Below are positions 36,780 through 44,615 of a stretch of 64,000 nt of DNA, in pieces. A program made the position numbers and the translations under genes. The stretch is from contig JAENZD010000002.1 of the NCBI GenBank assembly GCA_016841445.1, forward strand, positions 590,266 through 654,265, in the 5' to 3' direction. The notes below the pieces were generated by a model, which saw nothing but the letters and a program-made list of their open reading frames with translations, was not told the origin of the DNA and did no database searches. The DNA comes from Anaerolineaceae bacterium (GTDB lineage Bacteria; Chloroflexota; Anaerolineae; Anaerolineales; Anaerolineaceae). The stretch's first letter is position 1; each line of letters opens with the position of its first letter.

Positions 36780-38600
36780 TTATGGATAAGCCTGTGTGGG
36801 CGTGGTTTGGACAGGAGGGTTGACCTCTGTTGGTGTAGGGGTCACCTGAACTGTGGGAGTCGTCTGAGGTGTTGGTGTTTGCATGATTGTGGTTGGCTGT
36901 ATACTTGGACTTGCGGGGGTCTGGGTTAGCACTGGCATAAAAGTGATGTCGTCTACGTAATCGATGCTTGCCTGGCAGCCACCTGGTTCAAGGAAAAGCT
37001 GAACGCTGTCCCAGGTCAGCGGGTAATTGCTTGAGATTGCTTGTTGGATGGCACTGCTCAAGCAGCCTGGACCAGCATTATAATTGACCAGCGTGAACTT
37101 CCAAAGGTCTTCGTAAAAGCTAACTTCGCCAGCGGTTCTCCCCGTCTGGTTAAATAAAATTTGGTTAACTTGCTCACAGCTGGCCAAAAGGCTTCGGGCA
37201 AAAATACCTATGCTGAAGTTTGCCTTGCTCAGGTCAATACCTTCCGGACATTCAGGGCATGCTGCATTGACCTTTTGAACCAGGGCGCCACGCAGCATTT
37301 CCTGATCTCCAATATCAAGATTGCCAAAACCCCGTTGGCAGACCGTTGTATCAAGGATAAGCGGACAAAACTGGCTGAAGAAACTCGGATTCCAGAGCAA
37401 AACGGTATCTGCCCCTAGATCGCTGAGATGGCCTAACCCGGCTTCCTGGTAGGAGGCAGAGAAACCTGGCCAGAACTGGCTTTCTCGGCTGAAGATGTTT
37501 TTCATAAGCTGTGCAGGGATGCCTGTGTCGTTTGCAACCTGGATGATCTCGCTGTTAAACTGGTTTTGCCAGTCGCTTATCAATTCACGGGCTATTTCCA
37601 ACCCACATTGATTAGCCGCGCCATTTGCCTGTATACCACCATCCGCGCATGTGCCTGCATCAACTAGTCCCTGGCTGATCATTGAACCTGCCAGATAGTA
37701 ATAGGGTTGGTTCGAAATCAGTCCATCCGGGTATAGTGGGGAGGATAGCCAAGCTGGTGGTCCGCCGATTGGTGGAAAAGCTGACCAAATTTCTGAACAA
37801 GAAGAATCAATATTGCCCAGGTATTGCGAGCTTAAGATATCAACATACCATTGCTGTTCATCCGTTGTTTGACCGTCAGGTGCGCCAAAATCCCCCCAAG
37901 GGATGATACGGATTTGGGCTGTAAAAGTTTCGGATGAATCACCGTAGGTTGAATCTGCCCAAAATACAGCTTGAACGCCGTTGACCCCTGTTGCAGGAAG
38001 TGGGATAAAGCACTCCCCGCCCTGGCAAGTAAAAGGTGAATTTCCGATATAACCCTGGATGTTAATAATTTGCTCATTTGGAAGTGGTTCTTCAGCGATA
38101 AGGTGGAGTGAGGGTAAGGTTTCGCACCTGTTCTCAGGGGGTTGGGGATTGCAGTCAGCAATATCAACGTAAACTGAGGCTGGCATCAAGGAGACTTCAA
38201 TCTGCCGCTCACCAGGAGTCACACTGGCCAGATGTAAATATAGCCCCGGACATTCGGCTGTATTTGTGATTTCATCTGTGAATACACAGGCAGATGTACT
38301 CAACCAATCATTGAGCACCTGCTGCCCACAGTAATATTCGATTTCACTGTTAGCAGGTAGACCTTCGTGTTCAGCATAAATTTGACACACCAATTGGGAG
38401 TTGTTCCAGGTTAACAGCCACCATTCATAAGTTGTGTACGATGCTGTGATAACGGCTTTTCTGTCAGTCCCTTCGCCATTCAGGGGATATGCCTGTGTCT
38501 GTTTTGGTTTGACAAAGGCAGTAACCGCCATCGCACACACCACAAGAATTGTGGTGAAGAGCCATATCCATTTGTGCTTTAGCGGTCCCTTTTTATTCAT
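36780..38600 (-). CDS. Secreted/anchored protein with lysozyme-like segment and Thr/Pro-rich tail
   Basis: A 606-residue protein with an N-terminal membrane segment (about 10-30), a beta-rich extracytoplasmic region, and a helical part from about residue 340. The latter has GIPAQLMKNIFSRESQFWPG, where the Glu matches the catalytic position of transglycosylase/lysozyme-like folds, and further on LVNYNAGPGCLSSAI, like the late SLT motif. Cysteines are numerous, as in secreted proteins. The C terminus is a Thr/Pro/Gln-rich spacer ending QAYP. It lies 13 bases after the LCP-like gene and is probably co-transcribed. Peptidoglycan cleavage is plausible but not shown. Confidence 0.6.
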   Translation of the reverse strand: MNKKGPLKHKWIWLFTTILVVCAMAVTAFVKPKQTQAYPLNGEGTDRKAVITASYTTYEWWLLTWNNSQLVCQIYAEHEGLPANSEIEYYCGQQVLNDWLSTSACVFTDEITNTAECPGLYLHLASVTPGERQIEVSLMPASVYVDIADCNPQPPENRCETLPSLHLIAEEPLPNEQIINIQGYIGNSPFTCQGGECFIPLPATGVNGVQAVFWADSTYGDSSETFTAQIRIIPWGDFGAPDGQTTDEQQWYVDILSSQYLGNIDSSCSEIWSAFPPIGGPPAWLSSPLYPDGLISNQPYYYLAGSMISQGLVDAGTCADGGIQANGAANQCGLEIARELISDWQNQFNSEIIQVANDTGIPAQLMKNIFSRESQFWPGFSASYQEAGLGHLSDLGADTVLLWNPSFFSQFCPLILDTTVCQRGFGNLDIGDQEMLRGALVQKVNAACPECPEGIDLSKANFSIGIFARSLLASCEQVNQILFNQTGRTAGEVSFYEDLWKFTLVNYNAGPGCLSSAIQQAISSNYPLTWDSVQLFLEPGGCQASIDYVDDITFMPVLTQTPASPSIQPTTIMQTPTPQTTPTVQVTPTPTEVNPPVQTTPTQAYP

Positions 38601-38613
38601 TTGGTTAATTCTC

Positions 38614-39825
38614 TTATGGATACCCCGGTGGCGTAGGTGTTTTTGTTGGTGTAGGTGCGGCCGGCGAGGGCGTCATGGTGGCATTCTCTACAAAGGCTGC
38701 TGTCGCCGTGACCTGGTAAGCTGCGGTGAGCTGGGCTTCCAGGGTCTGCACCTGATTGGTTAAAGGTTCTGGTTTCATGATATCATCTATTGCTTGCTGT
38801 AGCAATGTTTTAACTTTATCCCGGATGGGCAGGAAGACCTGAGCCTGACTATAACCAGGTATTTCCCATAAAGTTGTCTGATCCCATCCGATCATGTAAT
38901 AGCTAACCCTGTTAACGTCAGCCAGACGCAGCGCTAACGGAATATATCCAATAAGTTCATCCAGAGAAAAATCTGTTTCAACCCAACCCTCATAACTGGC
39001 ATACAAAATCGGCAGCATTAAAAGGTTGCCATCATTGGCAAATTTCCGGAAGATGACCCGCATGAGCTGCTGTTGGCGCTGCATACGGTCTGCCTCGTCC
39101 ATGCCCTGGCGGTACGAAGCATAACAAAGCGCCAGTGCGCCATCCATCTGAACTAATCCCGCCCGTACACCGCCACAGGCCTGGGGCATGGGATAGAACA
39201 CGGTCACTTCTATTGTGCGAATGTCATCGACCAGCCATTGAAAATCACCTGGGTGCGCCAGAACGAACCGACTGGGTTCAACGCCAAAATTGTACGCCAA
39301 GGTTTGGCGGAGTAAACCGATCCCGCCCAGGGCGTACGCTGTGCTGATTCGCTGCATGGTGTAACCCGGGATGTAGACATACAAGTCACCGGGGATGGAA
39401 ACCACGCTGGCTTTTGAAAAACGTGGGTGAATGAAAAGCAAGTGAATAGCAGGTGTTTGCCCAATAAAAGGAGGTTCTATGTCCGATCCTAATAAGATCC
39501 AGACCAATACTTCTTCCGATAGTGTTAACCCCGCCATAGGTTCTGGAATTGGTGTCGCCGGGTCGATGCTGGGTGGGTCGAAATTTACAGCATTGGAAGG
39601 TTTAACATCCACTGTTTCAGGCGTCGCGGAAATATTCACAGTTTCGGTCGGTGAATTGGTTAACTGCACTAAAGATGATCCGGTGTTCGTGTGTGTCGCT
39701 TCGATAACCCCCTCCTGCAGCTCCCCAGGCTGGCATCCCATTAAAGAAGAAGTAAACAAAAAAACTCCAAGCGTTATCAGCGAACCCAGAAAATAAAATC
39801 GTCTTTTTCGCCGTATTTCACTCAT
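38614..39825 (-). CDS. Divergent LytR-CpsA-Psr (LCP) family protein
   Basis: This 403-residue protein is read from ATG 39825 behind CAGGAAA; an earlier in-frame start is less likely. It has an N-terminal membrane segment with a possible lipobox-like LMGC, then an LCP domain (about 110-330) recognised by WILLGSDIEPP, ASVVSIPGDLYVYIPGY, RISTAYALGGIGLL and RMQRQQQLM. Canonical LCP enzymes transfer glycans to the cell wall. Here the usual RSDT and SIPRD motifs read TPAIH and SIPGD, so key Asp and Arg residues are missing. It ends in a Thr/Pro-rich tail TPTPPGYP. It is in an operon with the downstream lysozyme-like gene. Confidence 0.78.
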   Translation of the reverse strand: MSEIRRKRRFYFLGSLITLGVFLFTSSLMGCQPGELQEGVIEATHTNTGSSLVQLTNSPTETVNISATPETVDVKPSNAVNFDPPSIDPATPIPEPMAGLTLSEEVLVWILLGSDIEPPFIGQTPAIHLLFIHPRFSKASVVSIPGDLYVYIPGYTMQRISTAYALGGIGLLRQTLAYNFGVEPSRFVLAHPGDFQWLVDDIRTIEVTVFYPMPQACGGVRAGLVQMDGALALCYASYRQGMDEADRMQRQQQLMRVIFRKFANDGNLLMLPILYASYEGWVETDFSLDELIGYIPLALRLADVNRVSYYMIGWDQTTLWEIPGYSQAQVFLPIRDKVKTLLQQAIDDIMKPEPLTNQVQTLEAQLTAAYQVTATAAFVENATMTPSPAAPTPTKTPTPPGYP

Positions 39826-40011
39826 ATTTTCCTGACTTACGATTATAGCATGAAACACCTATGGAGATTCTACCCTGAATGAATGTAAAAAAAGTCACAA
39901 CAGTTGTGTTTTGTTGACCTGAGATCCTGGCCAAATGCGCAGTGACCCCGCCTTGTAAATCAATTATAATTAATTGAAAAACCCTTTGTAAAGTATTGAA
40001 GGAGGCAAGTT

Positions 40012-40662
40012 ATGAAAAAATCTCAAGCAGGTATTTTAGTTCCGGTCATTGGTGGGATACTCCTGATTGCAGCCGGTGTTATTTTCTTATTGACAAACCT
40101 TGGCGTTATTCAACTCCCATGGGAATTTCTTGTTGGTCCGCTTTTTGGACTTGGGGGAATCGTTTTTCTTCTGGTGTTCATTTTGAACAACAAGGAATGG
40201 TGGGCACTGATCCCTGCATTTGTCTTGATTGCCATCGGTACGATCATCTTCATGGATCACAGCCTCAGCGGTTTTTCGGATCAATGGGGCGGTTTGATTT
40301 TCCTCGGATTATTGGGATGTGCCTTTTTGCTGATCTATATCCTCCATCCTCAAAATTGGTGGAGTATTATCCCGGCGGGTGTGTTAGTGACCCTGGGAGG
40401 TGTCAGCCTGATACCAGAGGAAAACGAGTGGTTGATCGGCGGTGTATTCTTTATTGGTCTGGCACTCACATTTGGATTGGTTTATATTCTTCCAAAACCT
40501 GCCGGAAAATTAAAATGGGCGTTGTACCCTGCTGGCATATTACTTATTCTCGGTATTGCGTCGCTGCTTGGTGTCGAACGATTAATCAATTTTGTCGGTC
40601 CGTTTGTACTGCTCGCAGTTGGCGGTTATTTTGTATACCGTGCGCTGCGTAAAGGGAAATAA
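40012..40662 (+). CDS. Polytopic membrane protein of unknown function
   Basis: A 216-residue protein made of seven or so hydrophobic helices with repeated GGI/AG-rich phrases (PVIGGILLIAAGVIFLL, IIPAGVLVTLGGV, LYPAGILLILGIASLL). This suggests internal duplication, as in small LiaF-N/DUF5668-like membrane proteins. AAGGAGG precedes the ATG. It is probably monocistronic, ended by the hairpin at 40683. A long alternative frame on the same strand is a shadow. Confidence 0.75.
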   Translation: MKKSQAGILVPVIGGILLIAAGVIFLLTNLGVIQLPWEFLVGPLFGLGGIVFLLVFILNNKEWWALIPAFVLIAIGTIIFMDHSLSGFSDQWGGLIFLGLLGCAFLLIYILHPQNWWSIIPAGVLVTLGGVSLIPEENEWLIGGVFFIGLALTFGLVYILPKPAGKLKWALYPAGILLILGIASLLGVERLINFVGPFVLLAVGGYFVYRALRKGK

Positions 40663-40682
40663 TAATGCATGGAGTGAACTTC

Positions 40683-40720
40683 AAAACCCTGGAAGGGTTC
40701 CCTTTTCAGGGTTTTGATTT
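40683..40720 (+). terminator. Rho-independent terminator between convergent genes
   Basis: A 9-bp stem (AAAACCCTG 40683-40691 with CAGGGTTTT 40707-40715) is followed by GATTTTTA. It serves the plus-strand membrane protein and perhaps rph from the other side. Confidence 0.75.
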
Positions 40721-41455
40721 TTACCTTTGTTGATCAATACAAGCTTGCTGCAGGGAAATGATCTCATTGATCCCTGCCGAAGCAAGCTTCAGCATTTTGT
40801 CCAGGGTTGTCCTGGGGAAAGGCTGGTGTTCAGCTGTCCCCTGGATTTCGATCAGGTGATCGTCGGATGTCATGACAACATTCAAGTCGACATCAGCGTG
40901 GCTGTCTTCCATGTAGTCAAGATCCAGCATGGGCTGGCTTTCTATCACACCAACGCTAACTGCCGCGACCGGGGGATGAAGCGCTGCCTCAGGGATCTCT
41001 CCTGCGGAGATCAATGGGGTCAGCCCCAATGCTAGTGCGATATAACCGCCAGTAACTGAAGCGACCCGGGTTCCCCCATCCGCCTGGATGACATCACAAT
41101 CCAATAGCAACGTCCGCTCCCCAATCATTGAAAGGTCAACAGCCATCCGCAAAGAACGCCCAATCAGGCGGCGGATCTCTTGGGTTCGTCCTTTCAGGCC
41201 GTGGGTTTCCCGAGATGTTCTGGTGTGTGTGCTTCGGGGCAGCAAAGCATACTCCGCAGTCATCCAGCCCTTCCCTTGCCCAGTCAGCCAGGCAGGTACG
41301 CCATCCTGAATCGTGAGGTTGCAAATGACGCGGGTGCTTCCCCAAGTGACTAAAACGGAGCCTTCAGGATATTTCACAAAATCGGGAATGAAGGAAATTG
41401 GGCGAAGCTGATCTAATTTGCGTCCATCGTGTCGAGTAAAAGTGTTTTGTGTCAT
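40721..41455 (-). CDS. rph: Ribonuclease PH
   Basis: This 244-residue phosphorolytic 3'-5' exoribonuclease trims the 3' ends of tRNA precursors. It is read from ATG 41455 (MTQNTFTRHDGRK), which matches the usual start; a longer frame upstream is non-conserved. Family motifs include GSVLVTWGSTRVICN, TAEYALLPRSTHTR, EIRRLIGRSLRMAVD and the phosphate-binding CDVIQADGGTRVAS. Length is typical. It is convergent with the membrane protein at 40012. Confidence 0.95.
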   Translation of the reverse strand: MTQNTFTRHDGRKLDQLRPISFIPDFVKYPEGSVLVTWGSTRVICNLTIQDGVPAWLTGQGKGWMTAEYALLPRSTHTRTSRETHGLKGRTQEIRRLIGRSLRMAVDLSMIGERTLLLDCDVIQADGGTRVASVTGGYIALALGLTPLISAGEIPEAALHPPVAAVSVGVIESQPMLDLDYMEDSHADVDLNVVMTSDDHLIEIQGTAEHQPFPRTTLDKMLKLASAGINEIISLQQACIDQQR

Positions 41456-41523
41456 ATATGAATTATAACAATGAAAATACGATCTTAAGGAAACATTCTG
41501 GAATAGGAACCACTTCAAGAGGT

Positions 41524-41551
41524 TTGTGTTTAATGTAATGGTGGTTATGAT
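41524..41551 (+). promoter_or_regulatory. Possible sigma70-type promoter of the DUF362 gene
   Basis: TTGTGT at 41524-41529 and TATGAT at 41546-41551 are separated by 16 bases, about 40 bases before the ATG at 41593. Confidence 0.4.
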
Positions 41552-41592
41552 AAACTACTATTGTATTTATTTTATTTTGAAAGGCCTTATTT

Positions 41593-42759
41593 ATGAATCA
41601 TCCATCCTCCGCCCAGCGGAGAGATCATCGCGTTGTGCTGCTTAAATGCAGTCAGTACGAAAATGCACAGCAAAAGCTTTTAGAAGGCATTAACCTTCTC
41701 GGGGGATTACAGAATTTTGCAGCCAAAGGTGAGCACATTGTCCTGAAGCCCAACCTCCTTTTAGGTGATAAACCAGAGAGAGGGTCAACGACACACCCTG
41801 AATTTTTCCGCGCAGTTGCTGCTTTATTAAAATCAGAGGGATACCATTTATCCTACGGTGATTCGCCCGGGTTTGGCGCTCCGCACAGCGCAGTTAAAGC
41901 ATCAGGGTTGCTGGCGGTTGCTGATACATTGGGCATTGCACTGGCAGATTTTGTTGGCGAGCAGGAAGTTCTCTACCCGGATGGGATATTGTTGAAGCAG
42001 TTTCTTGTGGCAAATGGCATCATGGAGGCGGATGCCGTGATTAGCCTTCCGAAATTTAAAACACACGGGCTTACCCGGTTAACGGGTGCTGTTAAGAACC
42101 TGTTTGGCTGTTTGCCAGGGGTGCAGAAAGCTGGTTTCCATGCGAGGCTCAGTGATGAGACCCGGTTCAGTGAAATGCTGCTGGATTTGGCGGAATTGAT
42201 CTCGCCGCGCCTGCATATCATGGATGGCATCCTTGGAATGGAGGGCAACGGTCCTCGAAACGGCACTGTTCGACAAGTTGGCTTGATTTTAATATCTGCA
42301 AACCCGCATGCCCTGGATCATTGTGTGGCAAAGTTGATGAACCTTGACCCGGAATTGGTCCCAACATTGCGCGCTGCGAAAAAATATGATCGCTACCAAC
42401 CTGATTTGATCGAGGTGCTGGGAGAATCGCTTGAGGCGCTGGTAATGACGGATTATGACGTAAACCGGTCACGGATCAGCACTACCGGCCCTGAACGTTT
42501 CTATATGGATTTGTTTAAGAATTGGGTGACCCCCCGCCCGGTTATCGATCCTGAAAATTGTTCGAAGTGCGGCCGCTGTGTCCAGGTTTGCCCGGTAGCA
42601 CCTAAAGCGATAGGTTTTCAGGATGGGCGCAAAGAACCTCCTCAATATAATTATCATCAATGTATCCGGTGTTACTGCTGTCAGGAGATGTGCCCGGATG
42701 AGGCGATATCGATAGAAACGCCAATAATTGGGAGGATTTTTAATAAGATCAATCTTTAG
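41593..42759 (+). CDS. DUF362 domain protein with C-terminal 2x[4Fe-4S] ferredoxin
   Basis: This 388-residue protein has an N-terminal DUF362 domain (about 12-290, with IVLKPNLLLGDKPERGSTTHP, YGDSPGFG and LPKFKTHGLTRLTGAVKNLFG). The C-terminal dicluster ferredoxin has CSKCGRCVQVCP and CIRCYCCQEMCP. Such proteins are cytoplasmic electron-transfer proteins of uncertain role, common in anaerobes. The eight cluster cysteines are all present. No redox partner is adjacent. Confidence 0.92.
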   Translation: MNHPSSAQRRDHRVVLLKCSQYENAQQKLLEGINLLGGLQNFAAKGEHIVLKPNLLLGDKPERGSTTHPEFFRAVAALLKSEGYHLSYGDSPGFGAPHSAVKASGLLAVADTLGIALADFVGEQEVLYPDGILLKQFLVANGIMEADAVISLPKFKTHGLTRLTGAVKNLFGCLPGVQKAGFHARLSDETRFSEMLLDLAELISPRLHIMDGILGMEGNGPRNGTVRQVGLILISANPHALDHCVAKLMNLDPELVPTLRAAKKYDRYQPDLIEVLGESLEALVMTDYDVNRSRISTTGPERFYMDLFKNWVTPRPVIDPENCSKCGRCVQVCPVAPKAIGFQDGRKEPPQYNYHQCIRCYCCQEMCPDEAISIETPIIGRIFNKINL

Positions 42760-43003
42760 AAGCAGCTTGTGGAGTGAGGGCTTTAGCCGGATGAATTGAT
42801 TGGGAAAGTAGATGGGTCGGCCTGAAGGCCTCATTCCGGGACGAGGGGTATGGCTCAGGATTCCAATCATTTATTTTGTTGCTCGTAAATCAAATAAACG
42901 TTATTCATGGCGAAACATGGTCATCATTATTTATTCACCATTTCCGATTCACTATTCACAAATAATATGATTGCTTCGCTTCTCTCGCAATGACAGTTGG
43001 GGA
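42760..43003. other. Intergenic region with a GTCATTGCGAG-type repeat
   Basis: No gene is seen. At 42969-42994 the sequence reads GATTGCTTCG...CGCAATGAC, the reverse complement of the widespread GTCATTGCGAGCGAAGC-type intergenic repeat found in many unrelated genomes. It abuts the duplicated tRNA-Glu segment. Confidence 0.55.
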
Positions 43004-43200
43004 CCCTCAATGGGTGTAGAGAGGGCAAAGTGTTAGTCATCAGGTTAAATGAAAAATGCCCCCACGGGAATACCCGAAGGGCACGCTGTTCGAATCCCGG
43101 TTTTGGCACCCGCACCCTCAATGGGTGTAGAGAGGGCAAAACGTTGGTTATCAGGTTAAATGAAAAATGCCCCCACGGGAATTCGAATCCCGGTTTTGGC
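43004..43200. repeat. Direct repeat containing tRNA-Glu 3' half and flank
   Basis: The block from 43115 to 43200 (flank plus 3' half of tRNA-Glu) is repeated at 43004-43107. The left copy matches well but has an 18-base insertion (43071-43088) in the T-arm and stops before the anticodon arm. It is a partial tRNA duplicate, possibly left by an integration or excision event. Confidence 0.8.
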
Positions 43201-43240
43201 CTTGAGAGGGCCACGTCCTAGGCCACTAGACGATGGGGGC
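43168..43240 (-). tRNA. tRNA-Glu (CTC)
   Basis: A 73-base cloverleaf on the minus strand. Acceptor GCCCCCA pairs with TGGGGGC, the discriminator base is A, the anticodon stem TGGCC/GGCCA has loop CTCTCAA (anticodon CTC), and the T-arm is CGGGATTCGAATTCCCG. CCA is not encoded. Confidence 0.93.
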
Positions 43241-43330
43241 AAGTGAACGGAATTTTAGCACACTCTATATGCAACGTCAATCAACAGGGTATCCATCAAT
43301 GACGTTGGTTTTTGCTATTTTATTGCAGTA

Positions 43331-43702
43331 TTAGGGCATTTCAATTTGATCTAATGTGTCCTGAAAAAGATTCTCAATTGAAGGTCCTAAAAGAGACAGG
43401 TTGATGATTAATCCAATAAGAAGGTTTACAAAACCAAATATGCTGCCAACGATTCCCAGGATAAAAGCTGCTGTAGCCATTTTTAACTGCGACTGTTGAC
43501 CTCCCTGGTCTTTGATTTTCTTGCGTGCCACTAAACCCATGATAAATGCAACAACCCCGAGAATTGTACCAATCCCTCCGCCGACAAGTCGAAATACGCA
43601 GCAGCCCACGATCCCAATTAATACGCTGATGATGCCCAGTACCAATGCTATGATTGCCGAGGTATTGGATTTTGGTTGTGGGGTATAGCCCTGATCGTAC
43701 AT
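43331..43702 (-). CDS. DUF4190-like small membrane protein
   Basis: A 123-residue product read from ATG 43702 behind AAAGGAAA; the longer frame upstream is non-conserved. A short Gln/Pro-rich leader (DQGYTPQPKS) precedes two hydrophobic pairs: AIIALVLGIISVLIGIVG, then GTILGVVAFIMGLVARKK, and a further helix pair. This matches DUF4190-type proteins of unknown role. It lies between tRNA-Glu and the FKBP gene on the same strand. Confidence 0.75.
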   Translation of the reverse strand: MYDQGYTPQPKSNTSAIIALVLGIISVLIGIVGCCVFRLVGGGIGTILGVVAFIMGLVARKKIKDQGGQQSQLKMATAAFILGIVGSIFGFVNLLIGLIINLSLLGPSIENLFQDTLDQIEMP

Positions 43703-43795
43703 TGTGATTTCCTTTCTTTGTGTGTGGAATGCGATTTCTACTTCTCTATCATAGTAAAAATTTTCGAGTATGTCAACAACACCTTTTAGCTCGTT

Positions 43796-43828
43796 AAAAA
43801 AATTAGCTGGTGAATCTTCACCAGCTAA
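43796..43828 (-). terminator. Rho-independent terminator after FKBP gene
   Basis: A perfect 12-bp inverted repeat (TTAGCTGGTGAA 43803-43814 with 43817-43828) is followed on the minus strand by seven T. Confidence 0.9.
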
Positions 43829-43857
43829 TAAAATCATTTTACATTGTAAAAACAGGA

Positions 43858-44367
43858 TCAGCAGTCGCCGCAGTCACCTGATGAGCATCCGCTGCAAGAA
43901 TGCGCTAATTGGCCGCGTTCGATTTCTTCTTCAGTCGCCGGGCGTAATTCAGTCACTTTTGTCTTAAACAGGAGGTCTTTTCCTGCCAGGGGATGGTTCA
44001 GGTTGAGCTTGACGGATTCGTCAGTGATGGCAACCGCCACACCAGTAAAAATGTGTCCCTCACCGTCCTGAATGCGCATGGGTTGGCCTAGCTTGATCTC
44101 AAAATCTTCCGGGAAGCTGCTCAGGGAAACATCGAACTCCATCTCCGGGTCATAAGAGCCATAGGCATTTTCTGCTTTCACCAATACCTCTTTCTCTTCA
44201 CCGAGTTTCATCCCTTCAACCTCAACTTCAAGTCCCTGGATGATGTTCCCGTGACCCTGGATGAACTGGATCGGGCCATTATCAATCTCCTGACCATTGA
44301 CCTCTAAACTGTATTCCAACGTCACAACGACATTCTTTTCGATTGTGCTAATTTCATTATTTTCCAT
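43858..44367 (-). CDS. FKBP-type peptidyl-prolyl isomerase, SlyD-like
   Basis: This 169-residue protein is read from ATG 44367, six bases after GGAG. It has the SlyD fold order: FKBP start VTLEYSLEVNGQEID, then GHGNIIQGLEVEVEGM, an inserted flap domain (about 70-120), and the FKBP end LNLNHPLAGKDLLFKTKV. It assists folding by cis-trans isomerisation of proline bonds in the cytoplasm. The C-terminal tail HSCSGCSSGDCGDC is rich in cysteine, like the metal-binding tail of SlyD, though with few histidines. Confidence 0.93.
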   Translation of the reverse strand: MENNEISTIEKNVVVTLEYSLEVNGQEIDNGPIQFIQGHGNIIQGLEVEVEGMKLGEEKEVLVKAENAYGSYDPEMEFDVSLSSFPEDFEIKLGQPMRIQDGEGHIFTGVAVAITDESVKLNLNHPLAGKDLLFKTKVTELRPATEEEIERGQLAHSCSGCSSGDCGDC

Positions 44368-44615
44368 AATCACTCCATTTGTGCTGGGTGGATCATCCTT
44401 CCCAGGTTAGTTTTTTTGTAGACGCCTTATTATACTGTATCGACCTAAATTATCCAGTTATTGCAGAATTTTCTTATAGATAATTAATATCAAGGCAGGT
44501 ATGGAAAAAATTCAGCAGATATGAGTCAATTCCCACGAAAACTTGATCAATCCAGGGTGGGGTCACGGTATAATTAAATGTAAATTGGCCAATCATTCTG
44601 ATTAAGGGAGAAGTG

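Noticed and set aside
39996..40652. 218-codon frame overlapping the 216-residue membrane protein
   Set aside because: The second frame gives a hydrophobic protein with AAGGAGG before its ATG; the first has many Cys/Trp/Arg typical of a shadow.
42927..43214. 95-codon minus-strand frame
   Set aside because: It is made of the direct repeats, tRNA-Glu sequence and the intergenic repeat, so it is not a gene.
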